Shown here in pieces: positions 54,615 to 64,000 of a DNA stretch of 64,000 nt. The notes under the pieces are model-generated. The model did no database searches. It was not told the origin of the DNA and saw nothing but the letters and a program-made list of their open reading frames with translations. The stretch's first letter is position 1. Each line of letters begins with the position of its first letter. Position numbers and translations under genes: made by a program. This DNA comes from Anaerococcus jeddahensis. GTDB taxonomy: Bacteria; Bacillota; Clostridia; Tissierellales; Peptoniphilaceae. The stretch lies in contig NZ_CWHU01000005.1 of NCBI RefSeq assembly GCF_001182725.1, positions 310,001 through 374,000 of the forward strand, given 5' to 3'.

Positions 54615-55973
54615 ATGGATATAAATAATTTAGAAAAATTGAAATTGGATGAATTAAGAGAAATCGGCAAAGAACTTTCAATTAAATCTCTTTCATCATA
54701 TAGAAAAAATGATCTAATAGAAATAATCAAGGATACATATGAAAGCCGTGAAGATTTTACAGAAGATAAAAGCTCTAGCAAAAAAGCCTTTGATGAAAAT
54801 GAAAATAATGAAAATTTTGATCTTGGTGAAAAATTTAATTGCGAAGGACTTTTGGATCTTCATGAAGATGGGTTTGGATTTTTAAGAACCGAACTTTATG
54901 AATCAAGTAATGATGATATATATGTTTCTCCTAAACAAGTAAAAATGTTTAGATTAAAAACAGGCGATTTTATTAAAGGAATTGCCAGAGTAAAAAAAGA
55001 TAAAGATAAATTTTCACCCCTAATTTTCGTCTTAGATGTTAATGGCCTAAAGGCGGCAGATGCTTTTAATAGGTCAAATTTTGAATCACTAACTCCAATT
55101 TACCCAAACCAAAGATTAAAACTTGAAACAAGTAATGATAAAATATCCCAAAGACTTATTGATATAATTGCCCCAATCGGAAGAGGACAAAGAGGACTTA
55201 TTGTATCTCAACCAAAAGCTGGAAAGACAACTTTGATTAAAGATATTGAATATGCTCTTGAAAAAAATTTTGATGATTTAAAAATTTTGGTTTTATTAAT
55301 TGATGAAAGACCAGAAGAAGTTACAGATTTCAAAAGATTTGTAAATCAGTTTAGGGACAAAGATAATGAGCTTACAAGAACAGAAGTTGCGGCATCAACT
55401 TTTGATAAGCCACCACAAAATCATATTTATATGCAAGAGATGGTTCTTGAAAGGGCAAAAAGACTTGTTGAAGATAACAAAGATGTTGTAATTTTACTAG
55501 ATTCAATCACAAGACTAGCAAGAGCCTATAATATTATGACGCCACAATCAGGAAGGACTCTTTCTGGGGGACTTGATCCTTTAGCCCTTGTTGGACCAAA
55601 GAAATTTTTTGGTGCTGCAAGAAATATAGAAAATGGTGGATCACTTACAATTATTGCTACGGCCCTTGTTGATACAGGTTCTAGAATGGATGATATGGTT
55701 TATGAAGAATTTAAGGGAACTGGTAATATGGAATTGCATCTTGACAGAAAACTTGCCCAAAAAAGAATTTTTCCTGCAATTGACATAGAAAAATCATCAA
55801 CTAGGAAAGATAATTTGTTGTTAAATGAAAAAGAGCTTGATGCAGTTTATAAACTTAGAAATTCTGATATGAAAGATAAGGCGGATTTTACAAGTGAATT
55901 GATAAATTTAATGAAAAAATGCAAGTCAAACGAAGAATTTTTAGAATTAATCAATAAAACTTACAAAAATTAG
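54615..55973 (+). CDS. rho: Transcription termination factor Rho
   Basis: ATP-dependent RNA helicase that ends transcription. The 452-residue protein has an N-terminal SAP-like helical part ([30 protein letters not shown]). An acidic linker leads to a cold-shock RNA-binding domain ([18 protein letters not shown], about 75-150). The RecA-like core has [22 protein letters not shown] (P-loop about 196-203), [14 protein letters not shown] and [17 protein letters not shown] short AAAGGAAA site precedes the ATG. It follows the fba terminator. Confidence 0.97.
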   Translation: MDINNLEKLKLDELREIGKELSIKSLSSYRKNDLIEIIKDTYESREDFTEDKSSSKKAFDENENNENFDLGEKFNCEGLLDLHEDGFGFLRTELYESSNDDIYVSPKQVKMFRLKTGDFIKGIARVKKDKDKFSPLIFVLDVNGLKAADAFNRSNFESLTPIYPNQRLKLETSNDKISQRLIDIIAPIGRGQRGLIVSQPKAGKTTLIKDIEYALEKNFDDLKILVLLIDERPEEVTDFKRFVNQFRDKDNELTRTEVAASTFDKPPQNHIYMQEMVLERAKRLVEDNKDVVILLDSITRLARAYNIMTPQSGRTLSGGLDPLALVGPKKFFGAARNIENGGSLTIIATALVDTGSRMDDMVYEEFKGTGNMELHLDRKLAQKRIFPAIDIEKSSTRKDNLLLNEKELDAVYKLRNSDMKDKADFTSELINLMKKCKSNEEFLELINKTYKN

Positions 55974-56030
55974 CCATAAAATTGTTATATAAGTTATAAT
56001 GAAGATGTAATAATTAAGTTAGGAATTTTT

Positions 56031-56621
56031 ATGAAAGTTAAAGCAAAAACTATTATAAATATTACAAGTATTCTTATAATTTTAATTTCCATTTATTTGG
56101 GTTATAAGGGTTATAAGATGGAAATATTTACATCTGTTGCAAGTCTTCAAAATTTTTTGCAACAATATGGAATTTGGGCTCCACTTATTTTTATGCTTTT
56201 GCAAATAATCCAAATTATAATTCCAGTGATACCTGGTGGAATTACTACAGCCTTTGGAGTCGTTATGTTTGGACCCTTGTGGGGTTTTGTCTATAATTAT
56301 ATTTCTATTTGTCTTGGTTCTATTATAGTATTTTTAATTTCAAGATTTTTTGGTAAGGAAGTTGTTCTTGCGATTTTTGGTGAAGAAAATTTCAAAAAAT
56401 ATGACAAGTGGTTAAATCACGAAAAATATGATAAATTTTTTGCTTGGGCGATTTTACTTCCAGTAGCACCTGATGATTTTTTGTGTTATTTTTCAGGACT
56501 TACCGATATGAAATTAATAACTTTTGTAAAAATAATTATTTTTTGTAAGCCTCCTTCAATATTTATTTATTCGATGGGACTTGTTTTAGGAATTAAAACA
56601 ATATTTAAAAGTTTTGCTTGA
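56031..56621 (+). CDS. TVP38/TMEM64 family membrane protein (VTT domain)
   Basis: The 196-residue protein has five to six membrane segments. It has the VTT (DedA-like SNARE-associated) pattern PVIPGGITTAFGVVMFGPLWGFVYNYISICLGS, followed by SRFFGKEVV. P166/D167 fall in the LLPVAPDDFLCYFSGLTDM segment before the last helices. Family members are thought to move lipids across membranes. A TATAAT at 55995-56000 may be the -10. Its 3' end contains the rpmE promoter. Confidence 0.82.
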   Translation: MKVKAKTIINITSILIILISIYLGYKGYKMEIFTSVASLQNFLQQYGIWAPLIFMLLQIIQIIIPVIPGGITTAFGVVMFGPLWGFVYNYISICLGSIIVFLISRFFGKEVVLAIFGEENFKKYDKWLNHEKYDKFFAWAILLPVAPDDFLCYFSGLTDMKLITFVKIIIFCKPPSIFIYSMGLVLGIKTIFKSFA

Positions 56622-56646
56622 AAGATAAATGTTCATATGGTATAAT
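56618..56646 (+). promoter_or_regulatory. rpmE promoter
   Basis: TTGAAA (56618-56623) and TATAAT (56641-56646) are 17 bp apart. The -35 overlaps the last codons of the VTT-domain gene. Confidence 0.75.
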
Positions 56647-56685
56647 CATTATTGCTTATTGAAAGAGACAAGAAGAGGTGTTTAT

Positions 56686-56892
56686 ATGAAAAAAGAACTA
56701 CATCCAGCATACCACCAAGCAAAAGTTACTTGCACATCATGTGGTAATGAATTTACTGTTGGATCAACAGAAGAAGAAATAAAAGTTGAAGTATGTTCAC
56801 AATGCCATCCATTCTATACAGGAAAACAAAGATTTTCTGACCGTGGTGGTAATGTTGAAAAATTCAATAAAAAATATGGAAGAAATAAATAA
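56686..56892 (+). CDS. rpmE: 50S ribosomal protein L31 (zinc-binding type)
   Basis: The 68-residue protein starts MKKELHPAYHQAKVTCTSCGNEF and continues VEVCSQCHPFYTGKQRFSDRGGNVEKF. The two CxxC pairs make this the zinc-containing L31 form, which bridges the subunits through 5S and 23S rRNA regions. ATG 56686 with AAGAGGTG is chosen. An in-frame upstream start at 56629 overlaps the promoter. A terminator follows directly. Confidence 0.97.
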   Translation: MKKELHPAYHQAKVTCTSCGNEFTVGSTEEEIKVEVCSQCHPFYTGKQRFSDRGGNVEKFNKKYGRNK

Positions 56893-56918
56893 GGTTAGGT
56901 ATCTAACCTTATTTTTTA
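56890..56918 (+). terminator. Terminator of rpmE
   Basis: AAGGTTAG / CTAACCTT pair around GTAT, followed by ATTTTTTAT. It ends ten bases before prmC. Confidence 0.85.
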
Positions 56919-56927
56919 TATGTATTT

Positions 56928-57719
56928 ATGAAAATTAGAGATATTTTAGAAAAGAACAATGATGATTTGATCATTGCTCTTACATATTTATTAAATACAA
57001 AGAAAAATCTTTTGTTTTTGGACCAAGAAAAAGTTTTGGATAAAGAAATTGAAAGACAAATTTTAAAAATACAAGATAAGATTAATGAAGGATATCCACT
57101 CCAATATGCAATTGGCAAGTGGAATTTTTATGGTCTGGATTTATTGGTTGATAAAAGAGCTCTCATACCAAGGTATGAAACAGAAATTTTGGTTGATCTT
57201 ATAATAAAAGATGAAAATAATAAGAAAAACATTCTTGATATAGGCACAGGAAGTGGAGCAATTTCTCTTGCTCTTTCAAAAAATCTTAAAGATTCTAAAA
57301 TTCTTGGGGTAGATATATCAAAAGAAGCTATAGATCTTGCTAATGAAAATAAAATTAAGTTAAATATTAATAATGTAGAATTTAAGGAAAGTGATATATT
57401 TTCAAATATAAATGAAAAATTTGACATAATTGTCTCAAACCCACCTTATATTAATAAGAAAGATTTTGAAAATTTGGATGAGAAATTATCCTATGAACCT
57501 AAAAATGCTTTGTATGGTGGAGAAGATGGTCTTTGTTTTTATAAAGAAATTATTAAAAATGCAAAAAAATTTCTTAATAAAAATGGTAAAATATATCTAG
57601 AGATAGGTTATGATCAAAAAATTCCTATAACAAATTTACTAAAAGAATATGGATATAAGAATGTTGAGTCCTTTAAGGATTTTAATGATTTTGATAGAAT
57701 AGTTAAGGCTTGTATCTAA
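56928..57719 (+). CDS. prmC: Peptide chain release factor N5-glutamine methyltransferase PrmC
   Basis: Methylates the glutamine of the GGQ motif in release factors. The 263-residue protein has an N-terminal helical domain (1-75), the SAM-binding DIGTGSGAISLAL (about 104-116) and the substrate motif VSNPPYI (about 169-175). It lies 9 bp before prfA, the gene for its substrate. The ATG has no clear ribosome binding site and follows the rpmE terminator T-run closely, so it may depend on read-through or a leaderless start. Confidence 0.95.
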   Translation: MKIRDILEKNNDDLIIALTYLLNTKKNLLFLDQEKVLDKEIERQILKIQDKINEGYPLQYAIGKWNFYGLDLLVDKRALIPRYETEILVDLIIKDENNKKNILDIGTGSGAISLALSKNLKDSKILGVDISKEAIDLANENKIKLNINNVEFKESDIFSNINEKFDIIVSNPPYINKKDFENLDEKLSYEPKNALYGGEDGLCFYKEIIKNAKKFLNKNGKIYLEIGYDQKIPITNLLKEYGYKNVESFKDFNDFDRIVKACI

Positions 57720-57728
57720 GGAGGTTAT

Positions 57729-58802
57729 ATGTTAGAAAATCTAGAACATATGAGAGAAAATTTCAAAGAATTAGAAAAAAAACTTGCTGATCCTGAAGTT
57801 TTGTCAGATACAGACAGGTTTAAAAAAGTTTCAAGAGAATATAATCAATTAAAACCAATTGTTGAAAAATACACTCAAATTACAGATGCAGAAGATATGA
57901 TAAATGAAAATACTGAGCTTTTAAAAGAAGCTGATGATAAAGAAATGATTGATCTTTTAAAATCTGAAATTGATGAAAATAAAAAAAATCTTGAAAAATA
58001 CAATGAAGATTTAAAAATTTTACTTATTCCAACTGATCCTAACGATCACAAGGATGTAATTGTAGAAATTAGAGCGGGAGCCGGTGGAGAAGAAGCTGGT
58101 CTTTTTGCTGGAAATCTTTACAGAATGTATCATATGTATGCTGATAAACAAGGCTACAAAACTGAAGATATTGACGTATCAAGCCAAGGAATTGGCGGAA
58201 TGAAAGAAGCTACCTTCATTGTAAGAGGCGAAGGAGCTTATTCAAAATTAAAATATGAATCTGGAGTTCACAGAGTACAAAGAGTTCCAGAAACAGAATC
58301 AGGTGGAAGAATTCACACATCAACAGCAACAGTTGCAGTTTTGCCAGAGGCTGATGAAGTCGACATAAAAATTGATCCAAATGATATTAGAACAGATGTA
58401 TATAGGTCAAGTGGAAACGGGGGACAAAGTGTAAACACTACAGATTCAGCTGTAAGACTAACCCATATTCCAACAGGCCTTGTAGTAACTTGCCAAGATG
58501 AAAAATCTCAAATCAAAAATAAAGATAAGGCAATGAGAGTTTTAAGGGCAAGATTATATGAAATAGAAGAGCAAAAAAGACAAAAAGAAATTTCAGATAA
58601 CAGAAAATCTCAAGTAGGAACTGGAGATAGGTCTGAAAGAATTAGAACTTACAATTATCCACAAGGAAGAATAACAGATCATAGGATAAATAAAACTATT
58701 TATCAATTAGATGATTTTTTAGATGGAAATATTGAAGAGATGATAGAATCTTTGATTACAGAAGACCAAACTAGAAAATTAAAGACAATGGGAGAGGATT
58801 AA
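57729..58802 (+). CDS. prfA: Peptide chain release factor 1
   Basis: Releases peptides at UAA and UAG codons. The 357-residue protein has the coiled-coil N-terminal domain, the tripeptide region RVPETESGGRIHTSTATVAVLPE, the catalytic SSGNGGQSVN (GGQ about 233-235), and the class I tail RIRTYNYPQGRITDHRI. AAGGAGG precedes the ATG. Confidence 0.97.
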   Translation: MLENLEHMRENFKELEKKLADPEVLSDTDRFKKVSREYNQLKPIVEKYTQITDAEDMINENTELLKEADDKEMIDLLKSEIDENKKNLEKYNEDLKILLIPTDPNDHKDVIVEIRAGAGGEEAGLFAGNLYRMYHMYADKQGYKTEDIDVSSQGIGGMKEATFIVRGEGAYSKLKYESGVHRVQRVPETESGGRIHTSTATVAVLPEADEVDIKIDPNDIRTDVYRSSGNGGQSVNTTDSAVRLTHIPTGLVVTCQDEKSQIKNKDKAMRVLRARLYEIEEQKRQKEISDNRKSQVGTGDRSERIRTYNYPQGRITDHRINKTIYQLDDFLDGNIEEMIESLITEDQTRKLKTMGED

Positions 58803-59807
58803 TTGTTTGAAATTCTTGCAAAAAGATTTGTAAAAAATTACCAGTCTATTGAAGATAAAAATGTAAGATTAAAATTAATCTCACTATCTGGACTTGTTGG
58901 AGTATTTTTAAATATATTTTTGTTTATAATAAAAATCACCATAGGATTGATAGCATCATCATCAGCAATTTTGGGAGATGCTTTTAACAATATGAGTGAT
59001 GCTTTGACAAGCCTAATTACTTTAATAGGAGCAAAGGCAAGTAGTAAGCCTGCAGATAAAAACCACCCATATGGCCATGGAAGAAGTGAGTATATAGCAA
59101 GTTTTCTAGTCTCAATTCTTATTATGATTGTAGGATTCTTCTTGTTCACAAATTCTATAGAGAGTTTTAACAAGGGAAATTTACCAAAAATTTCAAGATT
59201 AAGTATAATGATTTTGATATTTTCCATGGGATTTAAGTTCTATATTTATTTTTTAAATAAAGGCTTAGACAAAAAATTAGATTCAAAATTAAATTTTGCT
59301 GTAATGATTGATGCAAGAAATGATATTCTTTCAACAATTTCAATAATAATTGCAGTGATTTTACAAAAATATATTAGTTTTAACCTAGATGCTTTACTTG
59401 GAATAATTCTTTCAATTATAGTATTTAAACCAGGTTTGGATTTATTTTTGGATACTATTGATAAGCTTTTGGGAAAAGGAATAAGCAGTGACCTTCACAA
59501 AAAAATTGAAGAAATAATTTTATCTGGAGATTTTATTCGTGGCTATCATGATTTAAAAATCCATGAATATGGACGAGGAAAACTTGTTGGAAGTTGTGAT
59601 GTGGAAGTTCCTTCAAATATTAGTGTAGGAATTATGCATCAAGCAGTCACAAATGTCGAAATTAAGCTTCTAAAAGAGCTAAATATTTCTATAACCATTC
59701 ACATGGATCCAACTTATTGCTTAATTGAAAACGATGAAAATAAAAAAATAATTGAAAATTTAAGAAAGTCAGTGAAAAATGCAAACAGAGATATTGAAAA
59801 TAGATAG
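58803..59807 (+). CDS. Cation diffusion facilitator family transporter
   Basis: The 334-residue protein has six membrane helices and a cytoplasmic C-terminal domain (about 215-310). Metal-site residues include D59 and D66 in ILGDAFNNMSDALTS and the D-x-x-x-D of VMIDARNDILST in helix 5, with HPYGHGRSEYIAS between. The first site reads D-A-F-N-N-M-S-D rather than the zinc-type HxxxD, which is more like manganese or iron exporters. TTG is used as the start, with GGGAGAGG upstream. It sits between prfA and the Sua5-type gene, an unexpected neighbour for translation genes. Confidence 0.88.
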   Translation: MFEILAKRFVKNYQSIEDKNVRLKLISLSGLVGVFLNIFLFIIKITIGLIASSSAILGDAFNNMSDALTSLITLIGAKASSKPADKNHPYGHGRSEYIASFLVSILIMIVGFFLFTNSIESFNKGNLPKISRLSIMILIFSMGFKFYIYFLNKGLDKKLDSKLNFAVMIDARNDILSTISIIIAVILQKYISFNLDALLGIILSIIVFKPGLDLFLDTIDKLLGKGISSDLHKKIEEIILSGDFIRGYHDLKIHEYGRGKLVGSCDVEVPSNISVGIMHQAVTNVEIKLLKELNISITIHMDPTYCLIENDENKKIIENLRKSVKNANRDIENR

Positions 59808-60816
59808 AGAAAATATAAATGAAGATATCCTAAACCATGCAGCTGATATTATAAAAAAAGGAGAGCTTGTAGCTTTCCCAACAGAGACAGTTTATGGATT
59901 GGGAGCAGATGGATTAAATCCAAGTGCAGCCAAGAAAATTTTTAAGGCAAAAAATAGGCCAGAAGACAATCCTTTAATTCTTCATATTGACGAAGATTAT
60001 AAACTTGACGAATTAGTTGAAAAAGTTGACGATAGGACAAAATTTTTAATTAAAAATCTTTGGCCAGGTCCTCTTACAGTAATACTCAAAAAAAGCCCTA
60101 TAATTCCTGATATAATTACAGGAGGTGGAGATACGGTTGCTGTTAGAAGACCAAAAGATAAACTTGCAAGAGAATTTATTAAATTTTGTGACACACCAAT
60201 TGCAGCGCCTTCTGCAAATATTTCGGGAAGACCTTCCCCAACAAACGCAAAAGATGTTTATTTTGATATGAATGGAAGAATTCCTTTGATAATTGACGGA
60301 GGAAGTTCTGACATTGGAATTGAATCAACAGTAATAGATATGAGTTTGGAAAATCCTTGTATTTTAAGACCAGGCTATTACACTTATGAATATATTAAAA
60401 AATTTATTCCAAATGTATGTTTGGATGATTCTTTGGTTGATGATTCAAAAGTTCCAAGATCTCCTGGTCAAAAATATAAACATTATGCGCCAAAAGCAAA
60501 GATGAAAGTTTTTGTTGGAGATAAAAGTGTTGAAAAAATAGAAGATTTAGCTTTGAAATATAAAAATGAAGGCAAAAAAGTAGGAATATTAGTTTTTGAT
60601 AAGGATACTGAAAAATTTTCTTCCTATACTACACTTTCTTTGGGAAACAGGGATAATTTAATTGAGATGAGCCATGTTCTTTTTGAAGCTCTTAGAGATT
60701 TGGACAGGAAAGGCGTTGATATAATTCTTGCCCAAGGAGTTGAAGACATTGGTCTTGGAAAGAGTATAATGAATAGGATGAAAAAATCAGCATCTGGAAA
60801 TATTTTTAATGTGTAA
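59779..60816 (+). CDS. Threonylcarbamoyl-AMP synthase (Sua5/YwlC type)
   Basis: Makes threonylcarbamoyl-AMP from threonine, bicarbonate and ATP for t6A37 of tRNAs. The 345-residue protein has the YrdC domain ([67 protein letters not shown], about 20-205). It also has the C-terminal Sua5 domain after [18 protein letters not shown]. It overlaps the transporter gene by 29 bp. The t6A product is further modified by MtaB (44.4 kb). Confidence 0.95.
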   Translation: MQTEILKIDRENINEDILNHAADIIKKGELVAFPTETVYGLGADGLNPSAAKKIFKAKNRPEDNPLILHIDEDYKLDELVEKVDDRTKFLIKNLWPGPLTVILKKSPIIPDIITGGGDTVAVRRPKDKLAREFIKFCDTPIAAPSANISGRPSPTNAKDVYFDMNGRIPLIIDGGSSDIGIESTVIDMSLENPCILRPGYYTYEYIKKFIPNVCLDDSLVDDSKVPRSPGQKYKHYAPKAKMKVFVGDKSVEKIEDLALKYKNEGKKVGILVFDKDTEKFSSYTTLSLGNRDNLIEMSHVLFEALRDLDRKGVDIILAQGVEDIGLGKSIMNRMKKSASGNIFNV

Positions 60817-60826
60817 AGGAGAAATG

Positions 60827-61456
60827 ATGGGTAAAGTAACAGTTTTAGATCATCCAGTGATCAAACATAAAATTTCAATTTTAAGAGATAAAAATACAGG
60901 TTCTAATGAATTTAGATCAATAATCAGAGAAATTACTATTCTTTTAGCTTATGAAGCAAGTAAGGATTTTACTTTAGAAGAATATGATTTAGAAACACCA
61001 ATTTGCAAAACAAAAGGCTATAGACTTTCAGGTAAAAAGCTAGGAATAATTCCAATTCTTAGGGCAGGTCTTGGTATGGTTGATGGATTAATTGAAGTTT
61101 TTCCAGCAGCAAGAGTTGGTCATATAGGAATGTACAGGGATGAAAAAACAATGAAACCTGTAGAATATTACTTGAAAATTCCTAAAGATTCTAATAAAAG
61201 AGATATGCTAGTAGTTGATCCAATGCTTGCAACAGGTGGTTCATCTTGCGATGCTATCCAAAGATTAAAAGAGAAAGGATGCACATCTTTAAAATTATTA
61301 AATATAATTGCAGCACCAGAAGGAATAAAAAAAGTTCAAGAAGAACATCCTGACGTAGATATTTATATAGCTCAATTAGATGAAAAATTAAATGATGATT
61401 GCTATATTGTTCCAGGACTTGGAGATGCTGGAGATAGATTATTTGGTACCAAATAA
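60827..61456 (+). CDS. upp: Uracil phosphoribosyltransferase
   Basis: Salvages uracil to UMP with PRPP. The 209-residue protein starts [24 protein letters not shown] and has the PRPP loop [14 protein letters not shown] and the uracil-binding [13 protein letters not shown] end. ATG 60827 is preferred over ATG 60824 or an earlier start at 60809, because AAAGGAG at 60815-60821 is then correctly spaced. Confidence 0.96.
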   Translation: MGKVTVLDHPVIKHKISILRDKNTGSNEFRSIIREITILLAYEASKDFTLEEYDLETPICKTKGYRLSGKKLGIIPILRAGLGMVDGLIEVFPAARVGHIGMYRDEKTMKPVEYYLKIPKDSNKRDMLVVDPMLATGGSSCDAIQRLKEKGCTSLKLLNIIAAPEGIKKVQEEHPDVDIYIAQLDEKLNDDCYIVPGLGDAGDRLFGTK

Positions 61457-61465
61457 GGGGATAGT

Positions 61466-62743
61466 ATGAGTAAAGAAGAAATATTAGTAGTAAAAGAAAA
61501 CGGACCATTAAAGGGAGAAGTTTATATTTCTGGAGCAAAGAACTCAGCTCTTCCAATTCTTGCTGCAAGTCTTCTAGCTACAGAAGAAGTTATTTTAGAC
61601 GAAGTTCCAAAGCTTAAAGACATAGAAGTAATGGTGGAAATTTTAAGAAGCTTAAATGCTAAAGTTGAATATATTTCTGAAACAAGTCTTAGAATTGATT
61701 CATCAAAGGTTGATAAATATGAAACCCCTTTTGACTTGATGGATAAAATGAGAGCATCATTCATTGTGATGGGTCCACTTTTATCAAGATTTGGCCATGC
61801 AATAACAAAGGCTCCGGGTGGATGTAATATTGGAAAAAGACCAATTGATTTGCATTTAAAAGGTTTTGAAGCTCTTGGCGCAGAAACTATCATGAGTCAT
61901 GAAGAAATATCTTCAAAAACAAAAAATGGATTAAAAGGAGATATAATTTATTTAGATTTCCCTTCAGTTGGTGCAACTGAAAATATTATGATGGCAGCGA
62001 CTATGGCAGAAGGTGAAACTGTAATTGAAAACGCAGCGAAAGAGCCGGAAATTGTAGACCTTGCTTCATTTTTATCAAAAATGGGAGCAAGTATAATTGG
62101 GGCTGGAACATCTAATATTACTATTAAAGGTGTAGAAAAATTAAGAGGAACAAGACACACCATAGTTCCAGATAGGATTGAGGCTGCAACTTATATGCTT
62201 GCAGCAGCTATTACTGGTGGAGATATTTTGGTGAAAAATGTATTAGGTTCCCATATCAGACCTATTATTGCAAAATTAATTGAAATGGGTGCACAAGTTG
62301 AAGAAATTGAAGATGAAGATATGATTAGGGTAAAGGCTAATGGAAAATTAAAATCTACAAATATTAAAACCCTTCCTTATCCAGGTTTTCCTACAGATGC
62401 TCAATCTCAATTTATGGCTTTAATGACAGTTTGTAAAGGTGAATCATCAGTTGTAGAAACTGTTTTTGAAAATAGGTTTATGCACGTTGATGAGCTTAAA
62501 AAAATGGGAGCTGCAATAATTACTGAAGGAAACAGGGCAGCAATTGTTGGAGTTGATAAACTTCATGGAGCTGAAGTAAAAGCTACAGATTTAAGAGCAG
62601 GAGCAGCTTTAATTCTTGCAGGCCTTGTAGCAGATGGAGAAACAAAAATCTCTGATATTTATCATATCGATAGGGGATATAGTTATCTAATTGAAAAGTT
62701 TACAAAACTTGGAGCTCTTATTGAAAGAAAACAGGTAAATTAA
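61466..62743 (+). CDS. murA: UDP-N-acetylglucosamine 1-carboxyvinyltransferase MurA
   Basis: First committed step of peptidoglycan precursor synthesis, using phosphoenolpyruvate. The 425-residue protein has K25 in ISGAKNSALP, catalytic C120 in KAPGGCNIGKRPIDLHLKG (fosfomycin-sensitive type), PDRIEAATYM and YPGFPTDAQSQF. GGGGAT upstream serves as the ribosome binding site. It lies within the upp-murA-recD2 stretch, away from the murD-murG cluster. Confidence 0.96.
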   Translation: MSKEEILVVKENGPLKGEVYISGAKNSALPILAASLLATEEVILDEVPKLKDIEVMVEILRSLNAKVEYISETSLRIDSSKVDKYETPFDLMDKMRASFIVMGPLLSRFGHAITKAPGGCNIGKRPIDLHLKGFEALGAETIMSHEEISSKTKNGLKGDIIYLDFPSVGATENIMMAATMAEGETVIENAAKEPEIVDLASFLSKMGASIIGAGTSNITIKGVEKLRGTRHTIVPDRIEAATYMLAAAITGGDILVKNVLGSHIRPIIAKLIEMGAQVEEIEDEDMIRVKANGKLKSTNIKTLPYPGFPTDAQSQFMALMTVCKGESSVVETVFENRFMHVDELKKMGAAIITEGNRAAIVGVDKLHGAEVKATDLRAGAALILAGLVADGETKISDIYHIDRGYSYLIEKFTKLGALIERKQVN

Positions 62744-62745
62744 TA

Positions 62746-64000
62746 ATGAAATTTGAAGGCATAATTAAAAGTATAATTTATAGAAATGAAGAAAATGGAT
62801 ACACAGTTTTATCCTTAGAAACTTCTGATTCACCTATAACTTGTACTGGTATTATGCCTTTTTTTAATGAAAATGATCAAATTATTCTTGAAGGGGAATT
62901 AATTTATCATGATAAATATGGAGAACAAATTAATGTAGAAAATGCCAGAATAAAAAAGCCTTCTGGTAAAAAAGCAATTATTTCCTATCTTTCTAGTGGA
63001 AATATTGATTCAATTGGCAAAAAAACTGCTGAATTAATTTATGAAAAATTTGGTGACCAAGCAATCGACATTGTTTTTAATAATCCTAGTAAACTTTTAT
63101 CTATTCAAGGAATTGGAAAGAAAAAACTTGAAAAAATAAAAGAATCTACACTTGAAGCTAAAGATAGCAGAGAAGCTTTACTATATCTTCAAGGTCTAAA
63201 TATTTCGTTTAATTTGGCAAATAAAATTTATAAGGCCTATGGCGATAATACAATTTCTATTGTAAAAACAAATCCTTATAAATTATCTGAAGATATTTCT
63301 GGAATTGGTTTTGTAATGGCTGATAATATTGCAATAAATATGCAAATGAAAAATGATTCTAAATTTAGAATTTCAGCAGCTATTTCCTATATTTTAAAAA
63401 ATGATGCAGAAATGAGCGGGTCTTGTGCCATTAAAAAAGAAGATTTGATAAATAAAACTTTTGACTTGATAAAAGTCGATAAAAATAAAATAAATGAACA
63501 AATTAATGAAGATCTTTTAAAATCAAAAATTCAAATAATAAAAATTGCTGAAGACGAGTTTGTTTATGATAAGGATATTTACAAGGCAGAAAAATCTACA
63601 GCAATTAATCTTTCTAGACTTCAAAATGAAAAATATATATTTGATATAGAAATTAATGAAGATTTGGATGCTTTTTCAAAAGAACAAGAAATTGCCATTA
63701 AAGAGGCATTTAATAATATGCTTTTGGTAATTACTGGAGGTCCAGGAACTGGAAAAACCACAATTATTAAGGCGATTTGTAATATTTTGGATGAAAATGG
63801 ACTAAAATTTAATCTTGCAGCTCCAACTGGAAGGGCTGCAAAAAGAATGCAAGAATCTACAGAAAATTCTGCTCTTACAATTCATAGACTTATTGGAATT
63901 AAACCAGACAGCTCAATCCCAGAATACAATGAAGAAAATCCTTTGGAATGTGATTATGTAATTGTCGATGAGGCATCAATGATTGATATAAAATTAATGA
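62746..64000 (+). CDS. recD2: RecD2-type ATP-dependent DNA helicase, 3' end beyond the window
   Basis: The frame opens at ATG 62746, 2 bp after murA, and stays open to the window edge (418 codons). The N-terminus (MKFEGIIKSIIYRNEENGYTV) is the OB-like domain of RecD2. Helix-hairpin-helix segments follow (LLSIQGIGKKKLEKIKE; SEDISGIGFVMADNIA). The helicase starts at about residue 320 with QEIAIKEAF and Walker A ITGGPGTGKTT (about 330-340), then APTGRAAKRM and Walker B VIVDEASM. RecD2 unwinds DNA with 5'-3' polarity in repair. About 40% of the usual length is missing because of the edge. Confidence 0.92.
   Translation, partial: MKFEGIIKSIIYRNEENGYTVLSLETSDSPITCTGIMPFFNENDQIILEGELIYHDKYGEQINVENARIKKPSGKKAIISYLSSGNIDSIGKKTAELIYEKFGDQAIDIVFNNPSKLLSIQGIGKKKLEKIKESTLEAKDSREALLYLQGLNISFNLANKIYKAYGDNTISIVKTNPYKLSEDISGIGFVMADNIAINMQMKNDSKFRISAAISYILKNDAEMSGSCAIKKEDLINKTFDLIKVDKNKINEQINEDLLKSKIQIIKIAEDEFVYDKDIYKAEKSTAINLSRLQNEKYIFDIEINEDLDAFSKEQEIAIKEAFNNMLLVITGGPGTGKTTIIKAICNILDENGLKFNLAAPTGRAAKRMQESTENSALTIHRLIGIKPDSSIPEYNEENPLECDYVIVDEASMIDIKLM

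Overview
The window is AT-rich chromosomal DNA of a low-GC Gram-positive bacterium. It has strong AGGAGG-type ribosome binding sites, TTGAAA/TATAAT promoters, a Gram-positive hrcA-grpE-dnaK block controlled by CIRCE, an mraZ-rsmH-ftsL-type division cluster, and rarA, nrdR, ywlC-like and recD2 genes. The gene set and codon use suggest an anaerobic coccus of the Peptoniphilaceae (Anaerococcus, Peptoniphilus or Finegoldia-like). That placement is an inference, because no rRNA gene is present.

Bases 1-6,000 are the accessory part: a membrane protein cut by the left edge, a YkvA/DUF1232 protein, a macro-domain protein and a 42-residue LDCC-motif peptide. An IS3-family insertion sequence (1643-3123) follows, inserted in the loop of the peptide gene's terminator. 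Next come a frameshifted WrbA-type flavoprotein, an unrecognised protein combining a HEPN-like motif with a possible nuclease domain, and a membrane protein with amphipathic repeats. Bases 6,100-18,000 hold a two-component system with a degenerate S41-protease-like protein downstream, a GlsB-type membrane protein, thymidylate synthase (probably leaderless), a FlaR-like kinase, a class A penicillin-binding protein with a repetitive tail, then hflX, yigZ, yebC and lgt.

Bases 18,300-25,800 are a compact division and wall cluster: mraZ-rsmH-ftsL-like-mraY-murD-murG-ftsQ-ftsZ-nrdR. It lacks the ftsI, murE, murF, ftsW, murC/murB and ftsA genes often found in such clusters. Then follow rarA-asnS-leuS, a zinc-ligand-less AlaX-like protein, comEC-holA, rpsT, lepB-lepA, hemW, hrcA-grpE-dnaK, dnaJ-mtaB, cstA, tRNA-Thr(CGU), an unknown membrane protein, tex, a PTS IIA protein, proS with a thioredoxin-like gene lacking CxxC, fba, rho, a VTT-domain protein, rpmE and an operon prmC-prfA-CDF transporter-ywlC-upp-murA-recD2 that runs off the right edge. 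Most of this is translation, chaperone and cell-wall housekeeping.

The most unusual signal is intergenic. Three related inverted-repeat elements (about 18.06, 37.94 and 47.32 kb) share conserved boxes, while their outer stems differ in sequence but stay paired, which is compensatory variation. A fourth, distinct inverted-repeat element lies in the dnaJ leader and has similar G-T-T/A-GACAAA ends. Several of these elements, and the IS3 copy, sit in or beside transcription terminators.
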